A stretch of 60,076 nucleotides of DNA, taken from positions 1-60,076 of the forward strand of contig UQVO01000010.1 of assembly GCA_900544575.1 (NCBI GenBank). The letters are read 5' to 3'. This document shows positions 8,286 through 16,670 of this stretch, piece by piece. Numbering within the stretch: position 1 is the stretch's first letter; every line of letters starts with the position of its first letter. Origin of the DNA: an uncultured Eubacteriales bacterium. GTDB lineage: Bacteria > Bacillota > Clostridia > Christensenellales > CAG-917. A program made the position numbers and the translations under genes. The notes below the pieces were generated by a model, which made no database searches, was not told where the DNA came from, and saw nothing but the letters and a program-made list of their open reading frames with translations.

Positions 8286-10417
8286 ACGCTCCGTCCTCCC
8301 TGTCCGTCGTCCCCGTCCCTGTACAGCGAATCGATGAAATAGCTGTGCTGGGATTTGAGCTCTTCCACGCTCGCCTTTTCCGTCGCGTATTCGAGGTAGC
8401 CGTCAAGTCCCACGGGCGCCTGCCTTGCCATATCGTCGAAATAGTCGGAAAAACAGTCGGTGGAAAACCGTCTGCTGTAAATCTTTTTGCTCATAAGGTA
8501 ATAGCGCTTCTTCTCCGTCCTGCCGTCCATTGTGCCGCGCTCCTTCTCGATTTTCAGCACTGAATACCCGAAGCGGTTGTAAATGCGGAGATTGCGCCGC
8601 CACAAAACTGCCACGAGAGATTTCAGGATATGCACAAGCAAAGTGTTGTCGCCCCGACGGAAACGGAAGTTATAGTAAAGAGATACGAACCTTTCGAACA
8701 GCCAACGCGAAAGCGCGTCCTCGATTGTGTAGAAAGGGAGCGCAAGCCGTTGCTCGCCAGCGGACACGATATGCAGGATTTCGCAAAGGTCGCGCGCATC
8801 CGCACCCCAGCTCTCCGGCCGCTGTTCGTCGGTGAACACCTTGATGAACGGGAAGTTGTCGACGGTCGCGGAATGACGGCACATTTTGAGCCACGAATTG
8901 AAAAGGTCGTTCTTCTGGTTGGTCTCCCGCGTGCCCTTCTTCACCTCTTTAAGTTCGAGGTTGTTGCCGCGCTCCTTGCCCACTTCCGTAATCGCCACCA
9001 CGCCGAATTCGAAACTGCCGCTGTGCGGATTGTTTTCAATCACCTTTTTGCCGAGCCGCAACGCGTCGAAATCGAGAATGTGCGCGTGTCTGCCTTCCGT
9101 AATGCCTTCGGGAAAGAAATCCGTCCGCCACACCGGAAAGTTGCCCGACGAGGAAATTTCGTTGTCCTCGCGCACGGAATAGTTGGACACGATAAGACTG
9201 CTCTCGATGACATACACGAAATAGGCAAGCGCGTAAGTTTCCAACACCTCGAACAGTCCGTTGACTTTGAGCGCGTCGTTGAACTCCCCGCCGTAGCGCG
9301 CAATATCGTAGCCGTAAAGTTGCGTATCGGCGTTGCAATTCCCAGTGTAGCGGTCGCGCTTCAACGCCACCCACTTTTTGACGGTGGCGAGGTTATGTAC
9401 TGTGCCGTGTTCCATACAGGCGCGCAGTTCGTCCTCAAAGGCAATCCACGGGAAATACGGCAGTTTCATATCCGTGTCGCGCAATATCTCGAACGCCCGC
9501 TGTCTGAACATTACTTCCTGCGACAGCACCATATCCGTTATCATAGTGGTCTTCTTTCTGCCCATACTTCCGCAAGTCATCGACACTATGGGAAGCTCGT
9601 TGATGAACCCGCAGTTGCGCGCCTCGAAATGACGGAGCCGTATAAGCGCAATCCTCTTTCGAAAACGGTCGAAAAGCACCCACAGGAAAGGCGCGGCGCA
9701 CCACCAAGGGAAGTCGGCGAATATCACCTGCAAGTCCGCAACGAGTTTGCACGCCTGCGTGTAAAGCGTGCCGAAATCGAACGACACGGCGAAGAAGAAA
9801 TAGTACGCGAGCGCACTCACCGCAATGCTTGCGAGATTGAGGTTGAAAACCCATATCGCAATCCACACTGCGACAATCCACCTGTGCTCGCGGAGAAACT
9901 CCGCATACTCCGTCACCGCCCTTTTCAACGGCTGATATGTCACCGCGGATATGCGCTTGAAAACTACAAGCGGCAAGGTGTCCTTGTTGTGCTTCGTGTT
10001 GTGCGAGGAATAGACCGCCCGCACCGCAACGGCGAGGAGCAGAATACAAGGCAGAACGACCGCAATCACCTTGCCGAAACCGCCTGCGATAACACCCGCG
10101 TGGGCGCACCATTCCCTGAAATTTTCGCCGTCGAAAAGCAAGGCGAAAAACGCCTTCGCCGAAACGACGAAACCGTCGAAATCGAGGGGCAGAAACAGGC
10201 TCAAATCCATAACGGAAGAGGGTTCCGTAACGGTCGGCACGACGGAATGTTCGATACCGAATATTTCGCAGAAATAGAACTTTACCGACACAAATAAGTC
10301 GTAAAAACATTCCGATATGCGAAGATATGATTTTTGAAAGACCAATGCGCCGAGCAGGATGAACCCCGCGGAGATAAGCACCGTAAGGCAAATGTCAAAT
10401 GCACGCCGTCTTGTCAT
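8282..10417 (-). CDS. Membrane-bound Zot/FtsK-like ATPase of the mobile element
   Basis: A 711-residue protein starts at ATG 10417 with GGAGGTGGCTT upstream. Hydrophobic segments lie at about residues 8-28, 110-135, 180-212 and 235-250, followed by a cytoplasmic domain. After INELPIVSMTC comes GSMGRKKTT (about 283-291), a variant Walker A. VVAITEVGKERGN could be the Walker B strand, and VFTDEQRPESWGADAR resembles the conserved glutamine/arginine region of Zot (phage pI) and related DNA-pumping or assembly ATPases. It sits between the Rep fragment and a small membrane protein, as morphogenesis ATPases do in inovirus-like elements. A conjugative coupling protein is the main alternative. The Walker A differs from GxxxxGKT, so activity is uncertain. 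Confidence 0.6.
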   Translation of the reverse strand: MTRRRAFDICLTVLISAGFILLGALVFQKSYLRISECFYDLFVSVKFYFCEIFGIEHSVVPTVTEPSSVMDLSLFLPLDFDGFVVSAKAFFALLFDGENFREWCAHAGVIAGGFGKVIAVVLPCILLLAVAVRAVYSSHNTKHNKDTLPLVVFKRISAVTYQPLKRAVTEYAEFLREHRWIVAVWIAIWVFNLNLASIAVSALAYYFFFAVSFDFGTLYTQACKLVADLQVIFADFPWWCAAPFLWVLFDRFRKRIALIRLRHFEARNCGFINELPIVSMTCGSMGRKKTTMITDMVLSQEVMFRQRAFEILRDTDMKLPYFPWIAFEDELRACMEHGTVHNLATVKKWVALKRDRYTGNCNADTQLYGYDIARYGGEFNDALKVNGLFEVLETYALAYFVYVIESSLIVSNYSVREDNEISSSGNFPVWRTDFFPEGITEGRHAHILDFDALRLGKKVIENNPHSGSFEFGVVAITEVGKERGNNLELKEVKKGTRETNQKNDLFNSWLKMCRHSATVDNFPFIKVFTDEQRPESWGADARDLCEILHIVSAGEQRLALPFYTIEDALSRWLFERFVSLYYNFRFRRGDNTLLVHILKSLVAVLWRRNLRIYNRFGYSVLKIEKERGTMDGRTEKKRYYLMSKKIYSRRFSTDCFSDYFDDMARQAPVGLDGYLEYATEKASVEELKSQHSYFIDSLYRDGDDGQGGRSV

Positions 10418-10559
10418 AAGCCACCTCCGCAAGCATTTTCAGAACGGGCAAAATCTGCCCTTCCGCGGACACTCGGCTACTCGTAAAAACGAGGTAGCCG
10501 ATGAGTGCCGCAAGCAATATAAGCGATATAACCGCTATTACCGTTTTTATTGTTCTCAC
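10395..10559 (-). CDS. Small single-helix membrane protein (54 residues)
   Basis: The gene starts with GTG 10559, overlapping the stop of the large anchored protein by four bases (GTGA), with AAAGGAG 11 bases upstream inside that gene. The product has one hydrophobic helix at about residues 5-26 (TVIAVISLILLAALIGYLVF) followed by a short amphipathic tail. The stop overlaps the ATPase start by 23 bases. Size and topology are compatible with a filamentous-phage coat or accessory membrane protein, but also with any small membrane peptide. No sequence match is recognised. Confidence 0.65.
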   Translation of the reverse strand: MRTIKTVIAVISLILLAALIGYLVFTSSRVSAEGQILPVLKMLAEVAYDKTACI

Positions 10560-12574
10560 TCTGTTTGTTTCTCCTTTTTCTTCTGCCTTTTGTTGCCTCT
10601 TTGAGCCTTGCAGTATGCGGCAAGTCTGAACGGCAGACTGACAATCCATACGATTGCGCGCGCTATCCAAGGAAGCAAGGGAACGAGCAACACGATGAGC
10701 AGTATGCCGAGCAGAATACCGAGCAGAACCTTCCACCACGGAGTGTCGTCCGGCATTTGCACGGGCGGGGTCACCGCATTGACGATGTCGATGGGGCTGG
10801 ACACCACGGGAATGACTTTGTACACGCCGTCTTTATTGAAGGTAAGCTGTATGATGTCGAAGTCGAAAAACACGCTCTCCCATGCCCTGTACGCCTGACC
10901 TTCGGTGTGCTTATCGGGCAGAATCGTGCGGAGCTCCATAATGTCCACCGCCGCCGAGTAATAGTCGCTGGTGGCAAACCTGAACAGCACGACCACCTTT
11001 TCCTCATCGTCTGTCCCGCTCACCGTAACGGCGTCGCGGTAATAACTTTTGATGGCGGACACATCGCTCGCGTTTATGAGAAGTCTTTCCGCGATTTCCT
11101 CGTCGCTGCCCTGCAAGTCCTCTTCTTTCAAGGTGTATATGGGCGATACGACGCGGCTCGACTCTTCGGGTATCTTCCCGAACATAGTGTCCCAGAGTCC
11201 CCAGTTCATCCAGTTGTCCCAAAAGGACGGATTGCCCTCCTGCCAGCTCGAAAGCTTCTGCAAGTCGACGTCGGCGTCGAAGTCGTAGTAGCTGCACCCT
11301 TGTTGAATTTTGCCGTAATCGGTGTCGAGTTTGCGATAGTCGTCGATGTCGCTCTCAAACAAATCCGCGCTTATCGTGCCGTCCTTTATCGGCAAGGTGC
11401 CGCCGTCGAAAGTCTTGTCGTAGTTCTTTATGTACTCGTACAGCGCGTTGCTCTCCACGCCGCCTATCGACACGATGTCCGCATACGGGTCGTACTCGCT
11501 GATGTCATTCACCTTGAAAAGGTAGTAAAGCGTTTCGCAGGCGGGGTGCAGATAATAGTCGCCGAGGTTCCAGCCCCACTTTGCCACCATCATTCCGCCG
11601 CCGCCGTCGCCCGCCTGTTGACCGAGCGAAAGCACGGACGAGTCGCGGTTGTAACCCATATATTTGCCGACGTACGACGCCGCCTGATTGTAAAAGTCCT
11701 GATTGCTCGTCACCACGATGTCCTTGGTCTTGTACTCGTACCACTCCGCCTTTATCCTTTGCAGTCTGCCGTAGGTATCGAAAAACCGCTTGGGCACGGC
11801 GAAGTACACCGTGTCGAGCTGGTTCTGATATCCCGCGCCTTTTGAGGAAGTCTTGGTGCGGTAAAAGGTGTGCTTGACATCGAGCGACACGCTTTCGAGA
11901 TACTCCACGGTGCTTGCGAGCGTACTCTTTGCCGAAGCGTCCGGACCGTATCCCTGCGCGTACCCCGTAAATTTGAAAGTGCCGTTGACGGGATATTCCG
12001 TTGCGTTTCCCGCACCGTAGGTCAGAAGCTCGATACCCGACACGTCGTATCTGCGTTCGTTGCTGTTGACGCGCTCGGCGAAAGTCGTGCCGTTTATCTC
12101 CCTGTCCACCACCTTGAATTTGTAGAACAGGTTTTTGTAGTTACTCTCGTCCGACTTGTCCAAAAACTGCAAGTCGAACTTCATGTAATCGTTCGGGTTG
12201 CCGTCTCCGTCGTACGACACCGCCATCTGGATTTTGTTGCTCTTGCCGTTCGTCGAGAGGTTGAGCCCCTGCGGATTGTAGATATAGACGTAAAGCCCGT
12301 AGTTGCCCCTCATGTTCGCCTTGTAAGAATAGCAATACTCGACGAAATTGATAATCTGCACCGTGCCGTTCTCGTTGTAGGGATAGTCCTTGATGTCAAA
12401 CCCTTCCCCGCTCTCCGTGGAGGTGGTGAGGTCGTCCATAACGTCGGTTGTGTCGTAATTCAACGTGCCGCTGTCCGCAAACGCGACTTTCGGCGCCGCC
12501 GCAATGACGACGCCGAACGCGATGACGAACACGACAACAAGCAACATCGCTTTGTAAGCCGTCGTTTCCGTCAA
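10556..12574 (-). CDS. Secreted, C-terminally membrane-anchored protein; candidate adsorption protein
   Basis: A 672-residue protein probably starts at TTG 12574, ten bases after AAGGAGG and overlapping the previous stop (TTGA). Residues about 10-33 form a signal peptide ending AFADSG. The long middle is aromatic and aspartate/asparagine-rich, with several cysteines, as in extracellular domains. The C-terminus has VTPPVQMPDDTPWWKVLLG leading into a 30-residue hydrophobic anchor and a basic tail (RGNKRQKKKEK). Signal peptide plus large ectodomain plus C-terminal anchor is the topology of inovirus pIII-type proteins; sequence homology is not claimed. It could instead be a surface protein of a conjugative element. 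Confidence 0.65.
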   Translation of the reverse strand: MTETTAYKAMLLVVVFVIAFGVVIAAAPKVAFADSGTLNYDTTDVMDDLTTSTESGEGFDIKDYPYNENGTVQIINFVEYCYSYKANMRGNYGLYVYIYNPQGLNLSTNGKSNKIQMAVSYDGDGNPNDYMKFDLQFLDKSDESNYKNLFYKFKVVDREINGTTFAERVNSNERRYDVSGIELLTYGAGNATEYPVNGTFKFTGYAQGYGPDASAKSTLASTVEYLESVSLDVKHTFYRTKTSSKGAGYQNQLDTVYFAVPKRFFDTYGRLQRIKAEWYEYKTKDIVVTSNQDFYNQAASYVGKYMGYNRDSSVLSLGQQAGDGGGGMMVAKWGWNLGDYYLHPACETLYYLFKVNDISEYDPYADIVSIGGVESNALYEYIKNYDKTFDGGTLPIKDGTISADLFESDIDDYRKLDTDYGKIQQGCSYYDFDADVDLQKLSSWQEGNPSFWDNWMNWGLWDTMFGKIPEESSRVVSPIYTLKEEDLQGSDEEIAERLLINASDVSAIKSYYRDAVTVSGTDDEEKVVVLFRFATSDYYSAAVDIMELRTILPDKHTEGQAYRAWESVFFDFDIIQLTFNKDGVYKVIPVVSSPIDIVNAVTPPVQMPDDTPWWKVLLGILLGILLIVLLVPLLPWIARAIVWIVSLPFRLAAYCKAQRGNKRQKKKEKQTE

Positions 12575-13170
12575 AACACAATCACCTCCTTGTCGAGCGT
12601 TATCTCGCACACCTCCTCGTAGGCGGAAAAGTGAACGGTCACGGTCGCTTCGCCGTTGTAGGAAGTGATGACGAGGGAATACATATCGGCATATCCCTTG
12701 CCTTCGCAGTCTCCGATTTCGTTGTTCGGATACACGCCTTTCAACACGTCGTCGACGCCGCCTTTCGGGGTTACGGTGAAAGACTCCTCGCCGTATTCGA
12801 TGTCGAAGCCGCCCGTCAGGTTGGTTTCCGCCTGAAAGGAGTACGCCTGTCCGTCGAGGGTGAAATCGAAATCTTTGCCCTCGACCGCATGCGGCACGAC
12901 CTTTACGCTGTAACCCGATATATCCCCGCCGAGAGAATTGAAAGCGTACTTCACGTCCACCTTCAAAGGCTTTTCGGGAGTTGCGTCGAACCCGCCCGCC
13001 GAGGACATAACGTCTTTGCCGTCAACGGTGACGTAGAATGTTTTGAAATCGCTCGTGAATCCGCCCGTGAATCGGACTATTACGCCCACGACTCCCGCAA
13101 GAACCAAGACCGCTAAAATGACCGCCACGATTTTCACTGCCGTTTTACCCGTCTGTTTTGCGGTTTTCAT
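12571..13170 (-). CDS. Single-pass membrane protein with extracytoplasmic beta-rich domain
   Basis: This 199-residue protein has a basic N-terminus, one membrane helix at about 12-32 (VKIVAVILAVLVLAGVVGVI) and an outside domain rich in V, T, Y and G that looks all-beta. AAGGAGGG precedes the start. It overlaps the following gene by four bases and follows the larger Ig-like protein by 12 bases. No family is recognised. It is probably an envelope or virion-surface component of the element. Confidence 0.65.
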   Translation of the reverse strand: MKTAKQTGKTAVKIVAVILAVLVLAGVVGVIVRFTGGFTSDFKTFYVTVDGKDVMSSAGGFDATPEKPLKVDVKYAFNSLGGDISGYSVKVVPHAVEGKDFDFTLDGQAYSFQAETNLTGGFDIEYGEESFTVTPKGGVDDVLKGVYPNNEIGDCEGKGYADMYSLVITSYNGEATVTVHFSAYEEVCEITLDKEVIVF

Positions 13171-13182
13171 AGCGCGCCCTCC

Positions 13183-14265
13183 TTAAAAGGTAATCGCGGA
13201 CGGCGCAAGAGAAACGCTCGTGACGGTAGACTCGATGTCGATGTACAGCAATGCTTCCACTCCGCTGACCTTGTCCTCGACCAGCACATACCAACGGCAG
13301 TTGTCGGGGATACCGCCCGAACGGGGGTCGGTGTAAGGGCTCTTGTAGGTGAAGCGGTAACCCGTGCGGGGATAGCCGTTGACGTAAGAGGACTCCGAGC
13401 TTATGGCATTGACTTTGAGTATGTCGCCCTCAATCGTCGCGGTGAGGAACTTTTCGGGCGTTATCGTGAGCGTTTCCTTTTCCTTGGTTACTTCGTGCGT
13501 GTAAGTGTAGGAACCTTCTTCGAGGTTGAACACTATCTCCTCGGTCGAAGCGATACTGCCGTTGACGATATACTCCTTCGTCATGACGAACCTGCCCTGT
13601 CCGCGTATTGCGGTAATCTCGAAGTCGCCGAATTTGGAGCCCACCGCGCCGAGCGTATTGCTGAGATTGAGAGCAATCTCGTTGGTCGTGCCGGCAGTCA
13701 GCACCACGCTGTCCGTGGTGGTCAGCTCCGCGCCGCCGTATGTGAAGGACAGCGTTTCGGGAGTGCCCTCGAACATCACGAGACAGGACGCCGTGTAGCC
13801 GCCAACACGGGTGGTCGCGGTGACATAGGCGCTTGCGCCCTCGAAACCTTTGTATGCGGTTACGGTTGCGGTCAGCGCACCGTCGCTTTGAGGAGTGACG
13901 GAGAGATAGTCGCCGACGTCCTCGCCTTCGAGCGGTACGCACCAGGTGAGAGACCAATCCACGGATTTGTCGGGTGCGTCAACGGGCAACACGGTTGCCG
14001 TAATGGTTTTCGACACCGACTTCGCGCCGGTCTCGGGGTCTGATGCGGTAAAGGCAATTCCCGCCGAAAGCGTGACTGCCCCTTCCGTTGTTTCCGATAC
14101 GTCCGTCACTCCGTCGCCGTTTCCGCCTTTCTCGGACCCGTCGGCACTAGGGACGGCAAATATCAAAGCCGCCACCATACCGCCGAGCAATACCGCAATC
14201 AGCACGAAAACGATTACCCACTTGACAGCGTCGGAATGCTTGTGCTCATAGAATTCGTTGTTCAT
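13183..14265 (-). CDS. Single-pass membrane protein with Ig-like (BIG-type) repeats
   Basis: The start is ATG 14265 (MNNEFYEHKHSDAVKWVIVF), chosen because GGAGGTAAAA lies directly upstream. One membrane helix at about 15-37 is followed by roughly 320 extracytoplasmic residues with repeating beta patterns: KSVDWSLTW, LTATVTAYKGFEGASAYVTA and later SVSLAPSAITF resemble bacterial Ig-like folds. Such domains are common in bacterial and phage surface proteins. It is in the element's structural operon, upstream of the second beta-rich protein. Specific binding partner unknown. Confidence 0.65.
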   Translation of the reverse strand: MNNEFYEHKHSDAVKWVIVFVLIAVLLGGMVAALIFAVPSADGSEKGGNGDGVTDVSETTEGAVTLSAGIAFTASDPETGAKSVSKTITATVLPVDAPDKSVDWSLTWCVPLEGEDVGDYLSVTPQSDGALTATVTAYKGFEGASAYVTATTRVGGYTASCLVMFEGTPETLSFTYGGAELTTTDSVVLTAGTTNEIALNLSNTLGAVGSKFGDFEITAIRGQGRFVMTKEYIVNGSIASTEEIVFNLEEGSYTYTHEVTKEKETLTITPEKFLTATIEGDILKVNAISSESSYVNGYPRTGYRFTYKSPYTDPRSGGIPDNCRWYVLVEDKVSGVEALLYIDIESTVTSVSLAPSAITF

Positions 14266-14340
14266 TTTTACCTCCGTTGTTTTTTCAAAACTGCGGCTTG
14301 ATATGCTCAAACCGCAGTCGTAAAGTTGTTGTTCGTCGCT

Positions 14341-14700
14341 TTACGCTCTCTTGACGAGCATATTGAGCAGCGACTTGTCCGACGGTTTCGCGGGCTTCAC
14401 GGTGCACTCGTACACCTCGCCGTCCTCGTCCCACGAACGCACTGCGTAGGTGTTGCCGCTGACGACTCTGCCCGTCGTTTCGTCTTTGATTTCGTAGGGT
14501 TTCGCAACCAGCGCCACACGGTTTTCCTCGCCGAACACGATGTCCAGCACGGCATATCCTCCCTTGTCGGGAGGGGTGACCGCAACGCGCACGTCCTTGC
14601 CGCGTATGGTTCCGCTCACGAAATAGGAGAAGTATCTCCTTCCGTTCCTCTCATAGGGTTCTCTTTCGACGAAAACCTGTTCGCCTCTCGAATTCGTCAT
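14341..14700 (-). CDS. Element-associated protein of unknown function (119 residues)
   Basis: The start at ATG 14700 has AAAAAAGGAGGACGAAAG upstream. The protein is soluble and looks beta-rich in the N-terminal two thirds (YFSYFVSGTIRGKDVRV, YAVLDIVFGEENRVALV), ending in a basic helix (SLLNMLVKRA). Length and composition would suit a single-stranded-DNA-binding or replication accessory protein, which rolling-circle elements usually encode near the structural genes; this is a guess. It sits mid-operon, 75 bases upstream of the Ig-like gene. Confidence 0.55.
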   Translation of the reverse strand: MTNSRGEQVFVEREPYERNGRRYFSYFVSGTIRGKDVRVAVTPPDKGGYAVLDIVFGEENRVALVAKPYEIKDETTGRVVSGNTYAVRSWDEDGEVYECTVKPAKPSDKSLLNMLVKRA

Positions 14701-14718
14701 ATCTTTCGTCCTCCTTTT

Positions 14719-14988
14719 TTACTTGCCTCGCCTTTGCGAGTATTCCTTTGCCTCCGCTTTGCTCTTGCCTTCCGTGAGCGCCTTCTTGTACTTGTACATT
14801 CCGGCGTGGTCGGTCTGGCATTGCAGATATCCCGAGCGTATGCCCGCTTCGTAGTCCGTCAGCTCCCTGCCCTCTTTGGGACCGTGCTGATGAACCTTGC
14901 TCCTGCGCTCGTCCGCATATCCCTTCGCCCTCTTGGAAGGTACGGACCAGCGACGTTTGTTGTACTTGCTGTTTTTGTCGGTAGCCAA
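14719..14988 (-). CDS. Small basic protein of unknown function
   Basis: Start is taken as TTG 14988 because AGGAGG lies six bases upstream. The 89-residue product is very basic (SKYNKRRWSVPSKRAKGYAD, C-terminal EAKEYSQRRGK), with HQHGPKEGRELTDYEAGIRSGY in the middle, and could bind nucleic acid. The same frame is open back to 15207, so a 162-residue form starting from TTG 15207 is possible. I prefer the short form because its ribosome site is good. No family recognised. Confidence 0.5.
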   Translation of the reverse strand: MATDKNSKYNKRRWSVPSKRAKGYADERRSKVHQHGPKEGRELTDYEAGIRSGYLQCQTDHAGMYKYKKALTEGKSKAEAKEYSQRRGK

Positions 14989-15203
14989 AATCTGCCTCCT
15001 GTTGTGTTTTTTCGTGTGCCCGTGTTGCCGATAGCGAAGCCGTTTGCCCGTCGCGCCGATAGCACAGCTATTAAGTTGTGGTTTATGGTTTCGGACATTG
15101 TTGGAACACTCCGTTCCGTGCGATATTCCGCGGTGAGTGGCCACTCTTATCTTGCAAGTACCGCACGATTTGACCGCCGTTTCCTCTTGTCCGTTACCGT
15201 CTT
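14989..15203. other. Uncertain 215-bp stretch between two element genes
   Basis: No gene is firmly supported here. The frame of the downstream basic protein stays open through it and another minus-strand frame begins at ATG 15098 (MSETINHNLIAVLSA), but neither has a convincing ribosome site. GATAGC/GCTATC inverted copies around 15030-15055 could fold in the transcript. It may be a 5' extension of the downstream gene or a leader. Confidence 0.3.
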
Positions 15204-15452
15204 TCAATCGACGTACACTCTCGCGTACATCGTGGTGGGAAGCCGCTTCCCGTCTATGTGCCTGCGACGGCAGAAAAGTATCTCGTACTCCCTGTCCCGC
15301 TCGGCTGTCCGCCTGAAAAAGGTGTCGTCGCTGAACACGACGTTATTTTCCTCTCCGTCGTAGCGGATACCGATTTTCTGCCTGACGATGAAATCCCTCG
15401 TCCTGTACACGTTGGTCGCACCGACCACGAATTCCGGCACTCTGTCGTTCAT
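15204..15452 (-). CDS. Small hypothetical protein of the element operon
   Basis: The 82-residue product starts at ATG 15452 (MNDRVPEFVVGATNVY), with AGAGGAGGAACGGAGAT upstream and a four-base overlap with the preceding regulator gene. It is mixed charged and ends RRRHIDGKRLPTTMYARVYVD. The pattern (short strands, basic C-terminus) gives no functional clue. Tight coupling to the ArpU/sigma-like gene argues that it is real. Confidence 0.55.
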   Translation of the reverse strand: MNDRVPEFVVGATNVYRTRDFIVRQKIGIRYDGEENNVVFSDDTFFRRTAERDREYEILFCRRRHIDGKRLPTTMYARVYVD

Positions 15453-15763
15453 ATCTCCGTTCCTCCTCTTTTTTCGATTTCGCCTTTGAAGTACAGGCAA
15501 AGTTTCTGATTGACTTCCTTTATGTACTGCGGCGAATAGTTCCGCTCCTCCGCAAGCGACGACTGCGTTCTGCCGAGCACATACAGCGACACGTAGAAGT
15601 CAAACAACAGCGGCGGTGCCTTTTCGGCTATACGGCTGTATCTCTCCGCTTTTCCTACGACTTCGTGCCGCACCTGTATCTCACTTGCCTTGTCGAAAAT
15701 CCGTCGGTGGGTGTAGTAGTATCGGATTTCCTGCAAATCTTCCCTCACCTTCTCGAGTTTCAT
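15449..15763 (-). CDS. ArpU/sigma-region-4-like regulator
   Basis: This 104-residue protein begins at ATG 15763, overlapping the previous stop. The first 60 residues are helical and charged (LEKVREDLQEIRYYYTHRR). Near the C-terminus LGRTQSSLAEERNYSPQYI forms a helix-turn-helix like that in phage ArpU/late regulators and in sigma factor region 4. In small phages such proteins switch on late or structural operons. It is the second gene of the structural operon and may regulate its own transcription. Family assignment is by pattern only. Confidence 0.6.
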   Translation of the reverse strand: MKLEKVREDLQEIRYYYTHRRIFDKASEIQVRHEVVGKAERYSRIAEKAPPLLFDFYVSLYVLGRTQSSLAEERNYSPQYIKEVNQKLCLYFKGEIEKRGGTEI

Positions 15764-16101
15764 TTGCCCGCCGTCCTTTTTCCGCCCGCCAGCGTGAATT
15801 GCGATAGTATCGACTCCATGATTTCGGCGTCCTTCGCAGTCAACCCCACGGACAGCCTTTCGAGCAATTCCCTTTGCTTTTCGGTGAGATACCTTCTTCC
15901 GAGGCGGTATCCGTCGCGCACCCACACGCCGCCGCCCGTACCCTTCGCCGTGAAAATCGGATAAGACAGAGAGAGTTCCTCGATGTCGTAGCAAATCGTT
16001 CTGCGCGACACGCCGAGTTCGAACGCCAGATTGTCGATTGTGTCGAATTTGCGTTCGCACAGCTCTTCGATAAGCCGCATTCGGCGTTCGTTTGCTCTCA
16101 C
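15760..16101 (-). CDS. DeoR/HTH_11-type transcription regulator
   Basis: Start is GTG 16101, five bases after the ideal AAGGAGGTGA. The N-terminal winged helix is clear: RMRLIEELCERKFDTIDNLA then ELGVSRRTICYDIEELSLSY, with a wing GTGGGVWVRDGY. A short C-terminal helical part follows (LTEKQRELLERLSVGLTAKD); there is no WYL or sugar-binding domain, so at 113 residues it is a stand-alone DNA binder. It is the first gene of the minus-strand structural operon and likely controls it, possibly through the inverted repeat at 16149-16163. Confidence 0.75.
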   Translation of the reverse strand: MRANERRMRLIEELCERKFDTIDNLAFELGVSRRTICYDIEELSLSYPIFTAKGTGGGVWVRDGYRLGRRYLTEKQRELLERLSVGLTAKDAEIMESILSQFTLAGGKRTAGK

Positions 16102-16148
16102 CTGTCTCACCTCCTTTCCTTTGATGGCTGAATGGTATTAGGTCAATA

Positions 16149-16163
16149 TGCAAGGTTTTTGCA
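16149..16163. promoter_or_regulatory. Inverted repeat TGCAA-N5-TTGCA, candidate operator of the element operon
   Basis: TGCAAggtttTTGCA lies 48 bases upstream of the first gene of the structural operon. On the minus strand GTGCAA, an 18-base spacer and TAATAC could be a promoter in which this repeat spans the -35. Site and spacing are seen; regulator identity is inferred. Confidence 0.5.
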
Positions 16164-16190
16164 CATTGGAAAATTTTTTTGAAGAAATAC

Positions 16191-16238
16191 AAAAAGCCCC
16201 GACAAACAGACTTCCGTTTGGAAATCGTCTGTCGGGGC
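16191..16238 (-). terminator. Rho-independent terminator of the lexA-like/zinc-ribbon transcript
   Basis: On the minus strand a GCCCCGACA/TGTCGGGGC stem (with an inner CAGAC/GTCTG pairing) is followed by TTTTTG. It separates the lexA-like transcript from the structural operon promoter. Confidence 0.8.
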
Positions 16239-16369
16239 CTCTCGTTTTCTCGGCTTAACCCGCGACTGCTCGGCAATATGACCTGAAACGGGATTTACTT
16301 TTCACGGTGCTTTTCCAACCGTCCGACCCGTTCCGTCGTTACGCCCTATTCGGTTTTATTCGTTCCTAC

Positions 16370-16564
16370 CTAATTGCTTATTATCTCCCCGGGCGGCGCA
16401 ATGACCTCTATTCGCTCCCGCCTTCTGCTCATTCGTTTGCTCACCATAACCAGCCCGCACTTCGGGCAGCGGAGCTTGACGCAGTCCTTCTCGTTCCTGT
16501 ATCCGGACACCTCGCTACCGCAATTCACGCACCGCCTTCTCACGGGGTTCCAGCTTTCCTGCAT
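16370..16564 (-). CDS. Small zinc-ribbon protein
   Basis: A 64-residue product from ATG 16564 (MQESWNPVRRRCVNCGSEV), with AAGGAGGG about 11 bases upstream. CVNCG and CPKCG, 18 residues apart, form a four-cysteine zinc ribbon like Com-type translational regulators and other phage zinc ribbons. The tail is basic (SKRMSRRRER). It follows the LexA-like gene in the same direction, so the two are probably co-transcribed. Target unknown. Confidence 0.65.
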   Translation of the reverse strand: MQESWNPVRRRCVNCGSEVSGYRNEKDCVKLRCPKCGLVMVSKRMSRRRERIEVIAPPGEIISN

Positions 16565-16670
16565 AATCCATAATCCCTCCTTCACCGTTCACATAATCGT
16601 CAACAATATTTTCATTAATCTCGACTTTACGCACACAAAACGCACAATAAACTACCGTTTTGTCGCAAAG

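Noticed and set aside
8630..10297. 555-codon plus-strand frame opposite the element ATPase
   Set aside because: Shadow frame; the minus strand has signal, overlaps and ribosome sites throughout.
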